From NCBI GenBank assembly GCA_022820825.1, contig JAJEEU010000020.1, positions 28,083 to 92,082 on the forward strand: a stretch of DNA of 64,000 bases, in the 5' to 3' direction. This DNA comes from Vicinamibacteria bacterium. Lineage in GTDB: Bacteria > Acidobacteriota > Vicinamibacteria > Vicinamibacterales > UBA8438. Within the stretch, counting starts at the first letter, position 1. Each line of letters begins with the position of its first letter. The notes below the pieces were generated by a model, which was not told the DNA's origin, made no database searches, and was given only the letters and a program-made list of their open reading frames with translations. Of this stretch, positions 18,631-27,411 are shown one piece after another. The position numbers were made by a program, and so were the translations under genes.

Positions 18631-18780
18631 CCCCGCGCCGGCGTTCCCTCCAGATTCAACCTGTAGAGGCCGTACCGCTCCTGTGCAGCGCCACCGGCGG
18701 GATTGCACCACGCGCGGCCGGTTGTAGCGGAATAGTCGGCGGCAGGTCGCGGTCTGTACATGGCAGCAGGGAGGGTGCAG

Positions 18781-19407
18781 ATGAATCCGAGCAGTGTGAG
18801 AGGAATGCTGGCCATGGCAATCGCCGGTCTCGTCGCGGCCGTCGGCCTGGGCTGGGGCGTGCCGGCCGGCGCCGCGGGCGGGGTGCAGGACGGCGAGCTC
18901 GTATTCGCGGGGACCTGGGTGCTCAACGACGAGTTGAGCGATGAAGCTCAGGGGCGGGACCGCGAGCGGCGCGGCGGGGGCAGGGGCCGCTTCGGCGGCA
19001 GGGGCGGCCAGGGACCCGACCCTGAACGGATCGCGCGGATGCGGGAGGCGATGCGCGAAGCGATGGCCGTAACCCGGCGCGTCACGATCTCGGGAGATCG
19101 CAGCGAGGTCGTGCTGACCCTCGACGACGGGCGCGTCGTGCGGCACGTTCCGGACGGCCGCGAGCATGCCGATCAGGCGGGATCCGGCGCGCAGGTGACA
19201 CGCACCGCGCGCTGGCGCGGCGAGACGCTGGAGGTGGAGATCGAGCTCGCGCTGCGGCGCACCATCACGATGCACCGGACCTTCGAGCTGCAGGACGGCG
19301 CGGACGGCGGCCGGCAGCTCGTCGTCACCTCGCGCGTCGAGGGCGGCCGCGGACGCCGCGGCGGCGACCGGGAGAACCGCCGCGTCTACGACGCCGCCGA
19401 GTCGTAG
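18781..19407 (+). CDS. Secreted hypothetical protein, Arg/Gly-rich
   Basis: A 208-residue protein. ATG 18781 follows GGGAGGG; the upstream in-frame ATG at 18760 would place that site inside the gene. A signal peptide (LAMAIAGLVAAVGLGWGVPAGAAG) precedes FAGTWVLNDELSDEA, a glycine/arginine-rich linker (about 55-80) and a beta-rich half with VTRRVTISGDRSEVVLTLDDG and ETLEVEIELALRR. Similar short proteins with a GTWxLN opening are common in acidobacteria without known function. It stands alone, and its stop is 15 bp from the convergent VOC gene. Confidence 0.65.
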   Translation: MNPSSVRGMLAMAIAGLVAAVGLGWGVPAGAAGGVQDGELVFAGTWVLNDELSDEAQGRDRERRGGGRGRFGGRGGQGPDPERIARMREAMREAMAVTRRVTISGDRSEVVLTLDDGRVVRHVPDGREHADQAGSGAQVTRTARWRGETLEVEIELALRRTITMHRTFELQDGADGGRQLVVTSRVEGGRGRRGGDRENRRVYDAAES

Positions 19408-19422
19408 GCAGCCAGCGTACGC

Positions 19423-19845
19423 TCAGGCCCGCGGCAACTCATAGTTGATCATCCAGTTGACGCCGAACCGGTCGGTGCACATCCCGTAGTAGGCGCCCCA
19501 GAACATGTCCTGCAGCGGCATCGTCACCTTGCCGCCGGCGGACAGCTTGCCGAACACCTCGTCGCAGTGCTCGCGGCTCTGTCCTTCAATGGAGATGGAG
19601 AAATTGTTGCCCACGACCAGCTCCGGGCCGGCGCCCGGCCCCCGGTCGCTGCCCATCAGGACGCTTGCGCCCACCGGCAGCGACACGTGCATGATCTGGT
19701 CCCCCAACTCGTCCCGCCCGGGCATATCGGGCGGCCCGTCCGCGAACGTCTGGATCACGGAGAACTCCCCTCCGAATACCGAGCGGTAGAACTCGAATGC
19801 CTCGCGGCAGTTGCCATCGAACGTGAGATACGTGTTCAGCGCCAT
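19423..19845 (-). CDS. VOC-family (PhnB-like glyoxalase-fold) protein
   Basis: A 140-residue cytoplasmic protein. ATG 19845 follows AGGAGG at good spacing. Sequence features match the PhnB/3-demethylubiquinone-like VOC group: YLTFDGNCREAFEFYRSVFGG, then MHVSLPVGASVLMGSD, CDEVFGKLSAGGKVTMPLQDMFWGAYYG and the ending DRFGVNWMINY. Function within this group is generally unassigned. The gene is 17 bp downstream of the MlaD gene stop and may share its transcript, though no functional link is evident. Confidence 0.9.
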   Translation of the reverse strand: MALNTYLTFDGNCREAFEFYRSVFGGEFSVIQTFADGPPDMPGRDELGDQIMHVSLPVGASVLMGSDRGPGAGPELVVGNNFSISIEGQSREHCDEVFGKLSAGGKVTMPLQDMFWGAYYGMCTDRFGVNWMINYELPRA

Positions 19846-19862
19846 GCATTTCCTCCTGGTGT

Positions 19863-21257
19863 TCAGGGTACTGCTTCCGCGTCCGGGCCGCGCCCGATCA
19901 GCTCCGGATCCGCGAACAGGGTGAGCGCCACGCCGTCCCAGCGGCCGTCGCCGGACGGGCTGTCGTCGGCCTCCGGGCCGATCGGCATCGTGCCGGTCAG
20001 CTCGGCCGCGCGGCGGAAGGTGCGGACCAGGTGGTCCTGGACCGCCGCGGCGCGCGCGTCGGCCGCGCGGTACTGCCGCCCCAGGCCGCCGGCGGTGGCG
20101 TAGCCCTCGACGACGAGCGGGCTGCTGCGCGGGTACTGCAGCAGCTCCGACATCGCTTCCTCGATACGGTCTTCCGCCCCGTCGGCGAGCGTCACGCTGC
20201 CGTCCTCGCCGGTCTCGAACAGCACGTCGGCGCGCAGCCAGATGCGCAACGGGGTGTAGCGGTCGTCGCGCAGCAGCTCGCGGTACTCCTCCACCGTCAT
20301 CTCGTCGAGGTTGTAGAAGCCGCGCTCGGAGAAGAAGCCGCGCAGCAGCCAGTTGCGCTTCATCGCCTCGGTGTTCTCGGCCAGGTCCGACATGGCGTCG
20401 CGCGCGTGGGTCACGACGTCGCCCGCGTCCACCAGCAGCCGCTGCGCCGCGCTTTCCGGGCCCCGGAGGCCGCCGACGATCTGCTCGAAATCCTCCGCGC
20501 TGCCGCGCACGGCGCGCAGTGTCGCCTCGACCTCGCCCGCCATGCCGGTCACGTGCGTGTACAGCGCGTCGTCGGTGAGGAACTTGCCGGCGGTCCCCTC
20601 GCCCGCGGACACGCGTTGCACGATGTCGTGCGTGTCCTCCATGACGTCGCGCGCCGCGTCCATGAACAGCGCGCTCACGGTTGTCACCTGGCGCACGTCG
20701 TTGCCGACGTCGTTGATCATGAGGGTCGTGGTCTCGACCGTCTCGCCGAGTCCGGAGAACGTTTCCGTCATCTGCTCGCGGAGGCCCACGAACTCGTCGG
20801 CGACCAGCCGGAACGTCTCGCGCCCCTCCTCGATCAGGTCGGCGACCTGCACGGCGTCGGCGCCGGCAAGCTGGCCTCCGTCGGCGACCTCCGGCGCGGA
20901 CTGCGTGCCGGCCCGGATCTGGATGAAGGCGGAGCCGAGCAGCCCGTCCGTCAGGACGGCGGCGACCGAGTCGGTGCGCACGAGCGAGTGCAGGTCCTCG
21001 CGGACGCGCATCCGCACCTGGAACCGCCCGCCCGGCGCCGGCGGGATGACGATGTCGGTCACCTCGCCCGCCGGCAGGCCGGAGAGCCGGACGTCGGTGC
21101 CGACCTGCACGCCCGTGACGTTGCCGAAATCGGCCACCACCTCGAAGTGCTCGGTGAACAGTTGCCTGCGGTCGCCGATCATGAACAGCCCGACCGCGAA
21201 CAGCAGCAGTCCGCCGCCCACGAATGCACCGACCAGCGCCAAGCGCGGGGAACCCAT
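19863..21257 (-). CDS. mlaD: MlaD/MCE-domain protein with OmpA-like C-terminal region
   Basis: A 464-residue protein with an N-terminal membrane anchor (about residues 7-27) and an MCE domain at about 38-115 (VVADFGNVTGVQVGTDVRLSGLP and GLLGSAFIQI). A long helical stretch (about 135-290) follows. The C-terminal part has SSPLVVEGYATAGG followed by a helix with ADARAAAVQDHLV, similar to OmpA-type peptidoglycan-binding regions. MCE proteins carry lipids between membranes with the MlaE/MlaF transporter, whose genes lie just upstream. The OmpA-like end could anchor the complex in the wall; that is inference. The symbol reflects family, not proven orthology. Confidence 0.85.
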   Translation of the reverse strand: MGSPRLALVGAFVGGGLLLFAVGLFMIGDRRQLFTEHFEVVADFGNVTGVQVGTDVRLSGLPAGEVTDIVIPPAPGGRFQVRMRVREDLHSLVRTDSVAAVLTDGLLGSAFIQIRAGTQSAPEVADGGQLAGADAVQVADLIEEGRETFRLVADEFVGLREQMTETFSGLGETVETTTLMINDVGNDVRQVTTVSALFMDAARDVMEDTHDIVQRVSAGEGTAGKFLTDDALYTHVTGMAGEVEATLRAVRGSAEDFEQIVGGLRGPESAAQRLLVDAGDVVTHARDAMSDLAENTEAMKRNWLLRGFFSERGFYNLDEMTVEEYRELLRDDRYTPLRIWLRADVLFETGEDGSVTLADGAEDRIEEAMSELLQYPRSSPLVVEGYATAGGLGRQYRAADARAAAVQDHLVRTFRRAAELTGTMPIGPEADDSPSGDGRWDGVALTLFADPELIGRGPDAEAVP

Positions 21258-21291
21258 GTTTCTCCTCCTTATTCAACCTGTGCGGGCTGTG

Positions 21292-22050
21292 CTAGCCGCC
21301 CGCCTCCGACTGCATGAACTGGCGGACCAGCTCGTGCTCGCTGCGCTCCAGCTCCGCGGCCGTGCCGCGCGCGAGGACGCGGCCCTCGTGGAGGAACAGC
21401 AAGTTGTCGCCGATGCGCCGCGCGCTCGGGATGTTGTGCGTCACCACCACCAGCGTGGCGCCCTGGTCGCGCTTGACGCGCACGAGCAGGTCGTCGATCT
21501 CCTCCGAAGTTATGGGGTCGAGCCCGGCGCTCGGCTCGTCTACCAGCAGCACCGCCGGATCGAGCGCCATGGCGCGCGCCAGGCCGGCCCGCTTGCGCAT
21601 GCCGCCGGAGAGCGCGGCCGGCATCCGGGCGACGGCCTGCTCTAGCCCGACCGCCGCCAGCTTCTCGTGCACGCGGGCGCGAATCTCCGTCTCCGGCAGC
21701 CGCGTGTGGCGGCGCATGGGAAACGCCACGTTCTCGCCGACCGTGATCGAGTCGAACAGCGCGGCGTTCTGGAACAGGAAGCCGATCTGCCGGCGCGCAA
21801 TCGCCAGCGCCGCGGGGTCCAGCGACGTGATGTCCTGGTCTCCCAGGAACACGCGCCCCGCGTCGGGGTGCAGCAGGCCAACGATGTGCTTCAGCAGCAC
21901 GCTCTTGCCGGTGCCGCTGCGGCCGAGCACCACCGTCGCCTCGCCCGCCGGCAGCTCCAGCGAAACGTCGTCGAGCACGCGCAGCGTCCCGAACGCCTTC
22001 GAGACGTGCTCCAGCCGGACGCCCGCTGCGCCGTTCGCGCCGGCGCTCAC
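21292..22050 (-). CDS. mlaF: MlaF-like ABC transporter ATP-binding protein
   Basis: A 252-residue ATPase. Walker A is GRSGTGKS, the signature is LSGGMRKRAGLARA, Walker B is VLLVDEPSAGLDP, and the H-loop is VVTHN. GMRKR in the signature is typical of the Mla/MCE-type importer ATPases. The GTG start at 22050 overlaps the stop of the permease gene (GTGA). It powers phospholipid or hydrophobic-substrate transport together with the permease upstream and the MCE protein 34 bp downstream. Confidence 0.92.
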   Translation of the reverse strand: MSAGANGAAGVRLEHVSKAFGTLRVLDDVSLELPAGEATVVLGRSGTGKSVLLKHIVGLLHPDAGRVFLGDQDITSLDPAALAIARRQIGFLFQNAALFDSITVGENVAFPMRRHTRLPETEIRARVHEKLAAVGLEQAVARMPAALSGGMRKRAGLARAMALDPAVLLVDEPSAGLDPITSEEIDDLLVRVKRDQGATLVVVTHNIPSARRIGDNLLFLHEGRVLARGTAAELERSEHELVRQFMQSEAGG

Positions 22051-22817
22051 CCCGCGCTCTCCGGGAACAGGAAGAAGATGAGCCTCACGAGCACGACGTT
22101 GGCCGTGATCAGCAGGATCGACGCCGCCACGACGCTGCGCGTCGCGGAGTAGCCGACGCCCTGCGTCCCGCCGCGCGTGTGCACGCCGAGATACGACGCC
22201 GTGATGGCGATGATGAAGCCGAACACGATCGTCTTGATGGTGCCCGGAATGTAGTCGGCGAAGCCGACCACCGAGAAGGCGGAGCGGAAGTAGGCCTCGA
22301 AGCTCATGCCGGAGATGGCAGTCTCCGCCGCCCACCCGCCGACGATGCCGGTGAAGTTGGCCACCGTCGTGAGGACGGGCATGGCCAGCATGCAGGCGAC
22401 GGTCCGCGTGACGACCAGGAACTTGAACGAGTCGACCGCCACCGCCTCCAGCGCGTCGATCTGCTCGGTCACCTTCATGGCGCCCAGCTCCGCGCCGAAG
22501 CCGGCGCCGACGCGGCCGGCCACCAGCAGCCCGACGATGAGCGGGCCGGTCTCGCGCACCAGCGCCAGCATCAGCGCGGCCGGAATCAGCGCCTCGGCGC
22601 CGAACCGCTCCAGCGACGAGCGCGTGTGCATAGAGAGCACGATGCCGACGGCGAAGCCCGACACCGCGATCAGCGGCAGCGAGCGCCAGCCCACCTCGTA
22701 CAGTTGGCGCGCGGTCTCCTTGAGCTCGAAGGGCGGCCGGAACATCTCCAGGATGGCGCGCCCGGCGAAGGCGACGGCATGGCCCGCGCGCGACAGCGGC
22801 GCAATCAGAAGATCCAA
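22047..22817 (-). CDS. mlaE: MlaE-like ABC transporter permease
   Basis: A 256-residue inner-membrane protein with about five to six membrane segments and the family core VRETGPLIVGLLVAGRVGAGFGAELGAMKVTEQIDALEAV. The start appears to be a TTG at 22817, inside the end of the BON-protein gene (13-base overlap). No good ATG exists before the conserved region, so translation is probably coupled. It forms the membrane part of an Mla/MCE lipid transporter with the next two genes. Confidence 0.9.
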   Translation of the reverse strand: MDLLIAPLSRAGHAVAFAGRAILEMFRPPFELKETARQLYEVGWRSLPLIAVSGFAVGIVLSMHTRSSLERFGAEALIPAALMLALVRETGPLIVGLLVAGRVGAGFGAELGAMKVTEQIDALEAVAVDSFKFLVVTRTVACMLAMPVLTTVANFTGIVGGWAAETAISGMSFEAYFRSAFSVVGFADYIPGTIKTIVFGFIIAITASYLGVHTRGGTQGVGYSATRSVVAASILLITANVVLVRLIFFLFPESAG

Positions 22818-23761
22818 TACGCCAGCCCCACGCTGATGACGACCGAGTTGGCGCGCATGCGGTGCGTCTCTACCGACGTATCGGATACGAACGTCACCTT
22901 CGGGCGCGTGAACAGGTAGCCGCCGAACAGGTTGATCCCGATGCGCGGCGTCACGTCGTACCAGAGCGTCGCTCCGGGGCGCCAGACGAAGCTGTTGGAG
23001 ACGTCCACCGCGCGGCCGGAGCCGACCGCGGTCTCGTCGATATCCAGGTTGTTGAACGCGTAGCCCCCCACGACCGACACCCCGGCCCCCAGCCGCCCGC
23101 GCGTGTAGCCGTACTGCACGCCGGCCATGACCGGCCGGATCCGCACCCTGGCCAGCGCCGGGAGGCCGGTCGGGCTGGTCTCCATCGCGGCGTTGGTCCA
23201 GTTGAAGGCGATGGTCGGGGCGAGCCCGTTGCCCGTGCGCAGGCGCAGGATCGGCCCGATGTCCAGCTCGTCGGCCAGCGCGTCGCCGGCCGGGTTGTTG
23301 AGGCGCACCGAGGCGCCCGCCCCGATGAGGCGCAGCGGCCCCTCCCGCGGGCGCGGCGCCAGGGCCGGCAGCGGCGGCACCGGTCGCGCCAGCGGCGGGT
23401 CGGGATCGCCGATGACCAGTGCCGTCTGCACCCGGACGACCCCCTCGACACCGCGCGCGACCTCGACCGCACGGTCGATCTGCTCGGACGTCCGGACGAT
23501 CCCCTCCAGCGTGACGACGCCGCCCGCGGCTTCCACGTCGATCGGCAGCGTCCCCAGCTCGACGTCATTGACTATCGCCGTCTTGACGCGCACCGCGGTC
23601 TGGGCGTTCTCAATAGCGGTGCGGGAGCGCGCGGCGCATCCGGAAGAGACGGCCGCAGCGATGCCTGCGAGAGCCAGGGCCGCGGTCAGGCGGCGGACGC
23701 TGCGGGGGATGTGGCGGCCGGAAAGAAGCGGATCAGGCCCGGACACTACCGTATCGTACAC
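22805..23761 (-). CDS. BON-domain lipoprotein with beta-rich (outer-membrane-like) C-terminal half
   Basis: About 318 residues from a GTG start at 23761; a GTG at 23746 is also possible. A lipoprotein signal (AAVSSGC) precedes a BON domain at about 55-115 (VRVKTAIVNDVELGTLPIDVEAAGGVVTLEGIV then VEGVVRVQTAL). The second half (about 140-318) alternates as beta strands with YGYTRGRLGAGVSVVGGYAF and ends SVGLAYWIF, as in small barrels. The last 13 bases overlap the MlaE gene, so it is probably part of the lipid-transport operon. BON domains bind phospholipid, which fits, but the exact role is not known. Confidence 0.72.
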   Translation of the reverse strand: MYDTVVSGPDPLLSGRHIPRSVRRLTAALALAGIAAAVSSGCAARSRTAIENAQTAVRVKTAIVNDVELGTLPIDVEAAGGVVTLEGIVRTSEQIDRAVEVARGVEGVVRVQTALVIGDPDPPLARPVPPLPALAPRPREGPLRLIGAGASVRLNNPAGDALADELDIGPILRLRTGNGLAPTIAFNWTNAAMETSPTGLPALARVRIRPVMAGVQYGYTRGRLGAGVSVVGGYAFNNLDIDETAVGSGRAVDVSNSFVWRPGATLWYDVTPRIGINLFGGYLFTRPKVTFVSDTSVETHRMRANSVVISVGLAYWIF

Positions 23762-23804
23762 CGCGGGCCGTGCACCGTTCCGGGAGGCGCCGTGCCGGCG
23801 GGCG

Positions 23805-24629
23805 TCACTTCGGTTGGCGCACCACCTCGGCGATGAGGCGGCTGTTGGCGATCGACACCACGGCGTCCGCCTGCTCGATCAGCGCATTCGTCGGCGTGAT
23901 GGAGACCAGGGTGCCCCGCTGCCCCTGCAGCTCGACCTCCTGGCCGATCTCGAAGATCCGGCGGGCATAGAAACCGGCGAGGATGTTGTGAACGATATCG
24001 CGTCCGCCCAGCCCGAACGACAGACCCAGCGCGAGCGCGAGTCCGGCGACCAGCCACCCGAGCACCAGCCAAACCGCGCTCGTGGTGATCTGCAACTGGT
24101 TCACCGCGATCAGGGCGACCGCAAACGTGATCGCGGCGAAGACCAGACTGCCCAGCGTCGACGCGATCTCGATGCCGGAATCGGCGGCGGCACGGCTTGC
24201 CGCGCGGCGGGCGTAGCCGGCCGCCACGATACCGCCGAGCAGGATGCCGCCGGCCGCGAGCACGCGCGGCGCATAGGCGAGAATGCTCCCGAGCGCGGCG
24301 GCTACCGCCGCCAGACCCAGGGTGTCGGCGGCCACCTGCGCCACGAACAGCAGCACGACAAGAAACGCGGACAGGCCAAGGAGGTCGCTCAAGCGGCGGT
24401 GGACGCCGATCCCCGCCAGGATCGCATCCAGGCCGACTCCGTCCGCCCAGCGGTCAAGGCCAACGCGCGCGAGGATACCTCGCACCAATGCGCGGGTGAA
24501 GGCGGCCGCGAGCAACGCCGCGAGCAGGATCACGGCGCCGATCAGCAATGTTTCGACGGACGCCACCAGCCATTGCGCGAGGTGCTCCATGCTCTCCGCC
24601 ACGTTGATCCGGAAGATCTCCCCAATCAT
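23805..24629 (-). CDS. MscS-type mechanosensitive channel family protein
   Basis: A 274-residue inner-membrane protein with five or so hydrophobic segments and a beta domain at the C-terminus. The pore-helix-like LGLSFGLGGRDIVHNILAGFYARRIFEIGQEV and the following GQRGTLVSITPTNALIEQADAVVSIANSRL fit the MscS fold. Such channels open under membrane tension. Its ATG overlaps the stop of the small membrane protein gene (ATGA), which itself overlaps the sigma factor gene, so all three are coupled. Confidence 0.85.
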   Translation of the reverse strand: MIGEIFRINVAESMEHLAQWLVASVETLLIGAVILLAALLAAAFTRALVRGILARVGLDRWADGVGLDAILAGIGVHRRLSDLLGLSAFLVVLLFVAQVAADTLGLAAVAAALGSILAYAPRVLAAGGILLGGIVAAGYARRAASRAAADSGIEIASTLGSLVFAAITFAVALIAVNQLQITTSAVWLVLGWLVAGLALALGLSFGLGGRDIVHNILAGFYARRIFEIGQEVELQGQRGTLVSITPTNALIEQADAVVSIANSRLIAEVVRQPK

Positions 24630-24895
24630 TGGTCGTCACCCTTTCGCTCCGGCGCGCGGCGGCTGAAGGAGCGCGATCCGGCGATGCCGACCAGCAGGCC
24701 CACGACGACGATTCCCGTTCCGATGACGCAGAATTCCACGATGCTCGCGCCGAACAGCCGCCGGTGGATGGCGCGCTTTACGCAGCCAGCGAAACGGTCG
24801 GCCGCCGCGTCGTCCTGACCGGCGGCAACGGGACCCATGTCCAGCGGCGCCTGCGACTCCCCGGCGGACTCCGCCGGCGCTCCGTTAGCCGTCAC
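24626..24895 (-). CDS. Small single-pass membrane protein, candidate anti-sigma factor
   Basis: An 89-residue protein starting at GTG 24895. The first 50 residues are hydrophilic and acidic, with FAGCVKRAIHRRLFG just before one membrane segment (about 52-72, VEFCVIGTGIVVVGLLVGIAG). A basic tail follows. I find no zinc-binding anti-sigma motif. The four-base overlaps with the ECF sigma gene upstream and the MscS gene downstream suggest it may tether or inhibit the sigma factor. This is an inference from position and topology only. Confidence 0.6.
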   Translation of the reverse strand: MTANGAPAESAGESQAPLDMGPVAAGQDDAAADRFAGCVKRAIHRRLFGASIVEFCVIGTGIVVVGLLVGIAGSRSFSRRAPERKGDDQ

Positions 24896-25500
24896 TGCGA
24901 GCCGCCTCCGGAAGGCTCCGTCGCGGCAGCGATCCGCTCGCGTACCGCGCGCCGCGCGCGCAGGATGCGCATCTTGACCGCCGACAGGCCCAGATCGAGC
25001 CTGCGGGCGATCTCGTCGTACGTGAAGCCGTCCATGTCGCGCAGCGTGAGCGGGATGCGCAGGTTGTCCGGCAGCGCGTCAATCGCCGCGGCCAGGCGCT
25101 GCCGCTGCTCACGCTCGAGAAGGTCGCGCTCCGCGGCGGGTTCAACCGCCATCACCGGCGCCGACGCCAGGTCCTCCGCTGTCGCGTCGACGAAGGCGGG
25201 CCTCGCTCGGCGGGCCTTCAGGTAGTCCAGGCAGTGGTTGACCTTGATCCGCTGCAGCCAGGTCTTGAAGGACGACCCGCCGCGGAACCCGGCAAGCGAG
25301 AAGTATGCCTTCACGAACACTTCCTGGGCGAGATCTTCGGCCTGCGCGGGTTCTCCCGTCAGGTAGCGGCAGTTGGCCACAACGCGCGCGCGGTGGCGCC
25401 GCAGCAGCGTTTCGAAGTGCTGCACGTCGTCCCGCGGCGAGGCGCGAATCCGAGCGACCAGCATCTCGTCGGTCAGGCCTGCTTCCGGGGATCCGCTCAT
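24892..25500 (-). CDS. ECF-type RNA polymerase sigma factor
   Basis: A 202-residue sigma-70-family protein. Region 2 is visible in HRARVVANCRYLTGEPAQAEDLAQEVFVKAYFSLAGFRGGSSFKTWLQRIKVNHCLDYLK. Region 4 (about 140-190) is LPDNLRIPLTLRDMDGFTYDEIARRLDLGLSAVKMRILRARRAVRERI. It directs RNA polymerase to a regulon, perhaps an envelope stress response, given the coupled mechanosensitive channel and small membrane protein. The stop overlaps the next start by four bases. Upstream lies a 239-base gap to the divergent outer-membrane protein gene. Confidence 0.93.
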   Translation of the reverse strand: MSGSPEAGLTDEMLVARIRASPRDDVQHFETLLRRHRARVVANCRYLTGEPAQAEDLAQEVFVKAYFSLAGFRGGSSFKTWLQRIKVNHCLDYLKARRARPAFVDATAEDLASAPVMAVEPAAERDLLEREQRQRLAAAIDALPDNLRIPLTLRDMDGFTYDEIARRLDLGLSAVKMRILRARRAVRERIAAATEPSGGGSQ

Positions 25501-25739
25501 TCCGGGCTATGCGGCCGCGGCACACGCGCGTCCGTACGGTTCCCCCGTCACTTGGTTGGACGCGCTTCCCCGACAAAAGTCACGCGCGCTGCGATCGGCT
25601 TCCGCGCGGCGCACATGTGACTTCGAGAAGGCTGCGGTCGTCAGGATCGACTGGGCAGGGCAGACCCGGAGCCGCGACGCGGATGTGCGGCCGGCGAGGT
25701 TGGCGCGGGAGCGGCAGGCGCACCGGCCCCACGGACGCA

Positions 25740-27380
25740 ATGTACGCGTATCCCTCATCAGTACTGCTTCTGCGGCGCCTCTGCATGCATGTCGCGGCGG
25801 CGGCTGCCGCGATACTGGGCCCGGCTGCCTGGGCGGCGGCGCAGCCCGCGCAGCCGAGTGCATTCTATCGCTGGCTCGCGCCTCCCGTCGAGGATCAGCT
25901 CGCGGCCGACACCACACCGATTCCCCCGGGGCAGGGCGCCATTTTCGTTCCGGTGCTGTCGTTTCCGCAGGACGAACCGCACGCGGTCGTATTCGCCGGA
26001 GACCGACGGGTCGCGTCCGGTCCCAACGGCTCCCGCATCGTCCTGGAGCCGGGCGCATACACGGTGCGCGTCGGAATCGCATCGGCAGCGGAAGCCGTGG
26101 AGACGGCCGTGCGCGTGGCCGCGGGACAGACCGCGGTTGTCCCGGTGGCGTGGGGCGGCCTGCGCGTGGAGGTCGTCGACGAGCACAACCGCCCGCACAG
26201 GGGAGGGTTCGAACTATTCGGCGCGATCGAGCGGCGCCTGCTCCTGGTGGGGTTCGGCGTCAACACCATGCGGGGCGAGCGCATTCCGACCCTGCTCGTA
26301 CCCCCGGGTCTGTACCGCATCGTCAGGCGCGGGGAGAACTATCGGGCGCGGACGGATTTCTCCACCGTGGACGTCGGCTCCGGCAACCTCGTACACTTCA
26401 AGCTCGTGCTCGACCCCACGACCGGCAGCCTGCTGGGCGGCGGCGTCGTGCGGCCGGAGGAGATCGGCATCGTCACCGACACGAACCCCTGGAGCAGGAT
26501 CTATTCGGTTGGCGTATCCCTGCCGTACAGCTCCACCACCAACGTGGTCGGCGCGCCCAACCAGACGTCCGTCGCGGTCGACATGTTCCTCGACGCCTAT
26601 CTGACCTACCAGCGGCGCCAGGATTTTCTGAGCGGCGTATTCGAGGTCGAACAGGGTGTGCTCAAGCTCAACCCCGAGGGTTCGCCGCCACCGCCCCTGC
26701 AGAAAACGCGCGACCGCGTGCGCGCGGACGTCTTCTACACGCGCTTCGTGAGCCCCAGGCTCGGTCCCTACGCCCGTTTCGGCCTGCTGACGAGCGCCCG
26801 AACGTCGCAGAGCCTCGTCACCGAGGACGTGAGCATAGCCGTGCGGCGGATCGACGGCTCGCGCGACGGGCTGTCGGTTCCCGCGAACTCGAACTTCATG
26901 ACCGCCGCTCGCTTCTCGCCGAACCTGTGGCGCGAAGGCGCGGGCGTCAACGCCCGTGTTCTGCGCGCGCGCGCCCTCAGGCTCGACGTGCGCGGCGGGG
27001 TGGGCTTTCGCCAGAACCGCTACAACCGGGCGCTGTTTCTCGACGACGACCCGCTGACGCCCGAGCTGGAGTACCGCGAAGCCGGCAGCTTCAACGAGGG
27101 CGGCGTCGAGATGACGCTCGTCGCTACCGCGCGCATGCGCCAGTTGCTCGTGAACTCCAACTTCGACCTCTTCGGCAACATATTCGGCGGCAGCGGCGAC
27201 GCGGTCGTGAACACCAGCGACGATCTGCACGCGACCGTCGATTGGCGGAACACGGTCAGCTATCGTCTCACCAGCGACCTGTCGCTCGATTACAAGCTCG
27301 ACATTCTCCGCCTGCCGCAGGTGCGCCCCGAGAGCCAGGTGACGCAGTCGGTCCTGATCCGCTATTCCTTCGGCACCTGA
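25740..27380 (+). CDS. Outer-membrane beta-barrel-like protein with PEGA-like N-terminal part
   Basis: A 546-residue protein; ATG 25740 is chosen, ATG 25785 is the alternative. A signal peptide ends near AAAQPAQ. Residues about 60-150 have a carrier-like beta domain (GSRIVLEPGAYTVRVG, then VRVAAGQTAVVPVAWGGL) and about 155-225 another with LLVPPGLYRIVRRGENY. From about 250 the sequence alternates as strands (IYSVGVSLPYSSTTNVVG, ADVFYTRFVSPRLGPYARFGL) and ends VLIRYSFGT, as in outer-membrane barrels. It precedes the TamB-TamA fusion gene by 31 bp on the same strand and may depend on it for assembly; that is a guess. I cannot name the family. Confidence 0.7.
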   Translation: MYAYPSSVLLLRRLCMHVAAAAAAILGPAAWAAAQPAQPSAFYRWLAPPVEDQLAADTTPIPPGQGAIFVPVLSFPQDEPHAVVFAGDRRVASGPNGSRIVLEPGAYTVRVGIASAAEAVETAVRVAAGQTAVVPVAWGGLRVEVVDEHNRPHRGGFELFGAIERRLLLVGFGVNTMRGERIPTLLVPPGLYRIVRRGENYRARTDFSTVDVGSGNLVHFKLVLDPTTGSLLGGGVVRPEEIGIVTDTNPWSRIYSVGVSLPYSSTTNVVGAPNQTSVAVDMFLDAYLTYQRRQDFLSGVFEVEQGVLKLNPEGSPPPPLQKTRDRVRADVFYTRFVSPRLGPYARFGLLTSARTSQSLVTEDVSIAVRRIDGSRDGLSVPANSNFMTAARFSPNLWREGAGVNARVLRARALRLDVRGGVGFRQNRYNRALFLDDDPLTPELEYREAGSFNEGGVEMTLVATARMRQLLVNSNFDLFGNIFGGSGDAVVNTSDDLHATVDWRNTVSYRLTSDLSLDYKLDILRLPQVRPESQVTQSVLIRYSFGT

Positions 27381-27411
27381 CGACCCGCCGAGGCCTTCCC
27401 CGCCCACGACA

